NCBI GenBank assembly: GCA_030146365.1
Contig: JASLBU010000223.1
Coordinates: forward strand, 1-6,007
Source of the DNA: Candidatus Limnocylindria bacterium
Lineage (GTDB): Bacteria > Chloroflexota > Limnocylindria > QHBO01
Length of the DNA: 6,007 bases
Direction: 5' to 3'
A program made the position numbers and the translations under genes. The notes beneath the pieces were generated by a model that was not told the DNA's origin, did not search any database, and saw only the letters and a program-made list of their open reading frames with translations. Positions 5,555-6,007 of the stretch are shown here, piece by piece (the stretch's first letter is position 1; each line of letters begins with the position of its first letter).

Positions 5555-5578
5555 GAGGCCCCTCAGCGTAGTGCTGGA

Positions 5579-6007
5579 GTGCAGCAGCGACCCGATCCCG
5601 TCTCGCCCGGTCCCGGCCAGGAGTCGGTGTGGGACTACCCGCGGCCTCCGGTCGTGGTGCCGTCCCACCGGCACGTCGTCGTCGAGCATGCCGGCACCGT
5701 GCTCGCCGAGACGCGCGCCGCCGTCCGCGTCCTCGAGACGGCGAGTCCGCCGGCCTGGTACCTCCCGGCCCCGGACGTGCAGACCGACCTTCTCGAGCCC
5801 GTGCACGGCGCGTCCACGTTCTGCGAGTGGAAGGGACGCGCCACGTACCTCGATCTCGTGATGGACGGCCGGCGCACGGGCCTCGTCGCCTGGACGTACG
5901 AGGCGCCGAGCCCGCGGTATGTGGAGCTGGCCGGCTGGGTGGCGTTCTTCGCCGGCCGCGTCGATCGGGCCAGCGTCGACGGCGAGCGGGTTCGCCCGCA
6001 ACCCGGC
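5579..6007 (+). CDS. DUF427 family protein, 3' end beyond the window
   Basis: The first 143 residues of a DUF427 (Pfam NTP_transf_9) protein, still open at the right edge. Family landmarks in order are SVWDYPRPP (16-24), the ALRVLET-like stretch AAVRVLETASPP (47-58), WYLPAPDV (60-67), the hallmark STFCEWKGRATY (79-90), AWTYEAPSPRY (104-114), VAFFAGRVD (121-129) and VDGERVRPQPG (133-143). Family members usually run some 20-50 residues further. The fold is a small beta-rich domain whose biochemical role is not established. The GTG at 5579 is chosen because it gives the short Pro-rich N terminus ending GPGQESVWDYP common in homologues, and no ATG exists in frame upstream. GTG 5627 is an alternative, but an AGGAG lies only 3 nt before it. 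The gene is divergent from tryptophanase. Confidence 0.85.
   Translation, partial: MQQRPDPVSPGPGQESVWDYPRPPVVVPSHRHVVVEHAGTVLAETRAAVRVLETASPPAWYLPAPDVQTDLLEPVHGASTFCEWKGRATYLDLVMDGRRTGLVAWTYEAPSPRYVELAGWVAFFAGRVDRASVDGERVRPQPG

Larger units (their letters stand above)
5338..5578. other. 241-bp divergent intergenic region, structured
   Basis: The gap separates tryptophanase from DUF427. It contains the tryptophanase promoter-like hexamer, four tandem dyads at 5366-5461, a weak ACCC/GGGT hairpin (5483-5496), a 6-bp stem GCGGCC/GGCCGC (5516-5536, 9-nt loop) and the 10-bp palindrome TGATCGATCA (5545-5554). I see no convincing small gene, tRNA or known riboswitch core. The minus-strand frame is open across most of it but encodes residues with no family resemblance. 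Confidence 0.6.

Noticed and set aside
5514..6001. Plus-strand frame 5514-5861 and minus-strand frame 5552-6001
   Set aside because: Both are shadows of the DUF427 gene, whose frame carries the CEWKG and WDYPRPP landmarks.

Overview
The window is 6 kb of high-GC, densely packed bacterial DNA carrying six protein genes and no RNA gene, insertion sequence or CRISPR array that I can recognise. GC-rich third positions, gene starts without Shine-Dalgarno sequences and the protein families present (MpaB/DUF2236, Eis-type acetyltransferase, DUF427, Sec/Tat-type membrane molybdoprotein) suggest an Actinomycetota or a high-GC Chloroflexota (for example Limnocylindria-like) soil or freshwater bacterium. 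The sequence alone does not settle which.

Layout, left to right. A minus-strand pair reads leftwards from a shared promoter region near 1640: a rhomboid intramembrane serine protease (867-1634), then an MpaB/DUF2236-family putative oxygenase (46-867). The two overlap by one base in TGATG. A second minus-strand promoter-like hexamer sits at the extreme left edge. Divergently, an Eis-type GNAT acetyltransferase (1676-2896) reads right, followed after 68 bp by a five-helix membrane molybdopterin oxidoreductase with its own promoter (2965-3957). This converges, with only 3 bp between stop codons, on a minus-strand tryptophanase (3961-5337). A 241-bp gap rich in perfect inverted repeats then separates tryptophanase from a divergent DUF427 gene (5579 onward), which is cut by the right edge.

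The six genes do not form one pathway. The clearest functional statements are these. The tryptophanase keeps the Trp-specific active-site residues in a scaffold that otherwise reads much like tyrosine phenol-lyase. The molybdoprotein has a twin-arginine motif placed exactly before its last helix, which fits co-operative Sec/Tat membrane insertion. The rhomboid has a complete Ser/His dyad. The acetyltransferase keeps the Eis catalytic Tyr and C-terminal Phe.

The most distinctive non-coding signals are the promoters. Four gene starts have a -10-like hexamer 6-8 nt before the ATG and no ribosome binding site, implying leaderless mRNAs. The rhomboid/acetyltransferase promoters are interleaved inside a 31-bp imperfect dyad. 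I found no convincing new multi-gene system. The hairpin cluster upstream of the tryptophanase gene is the best candidate for undescribed regulation.
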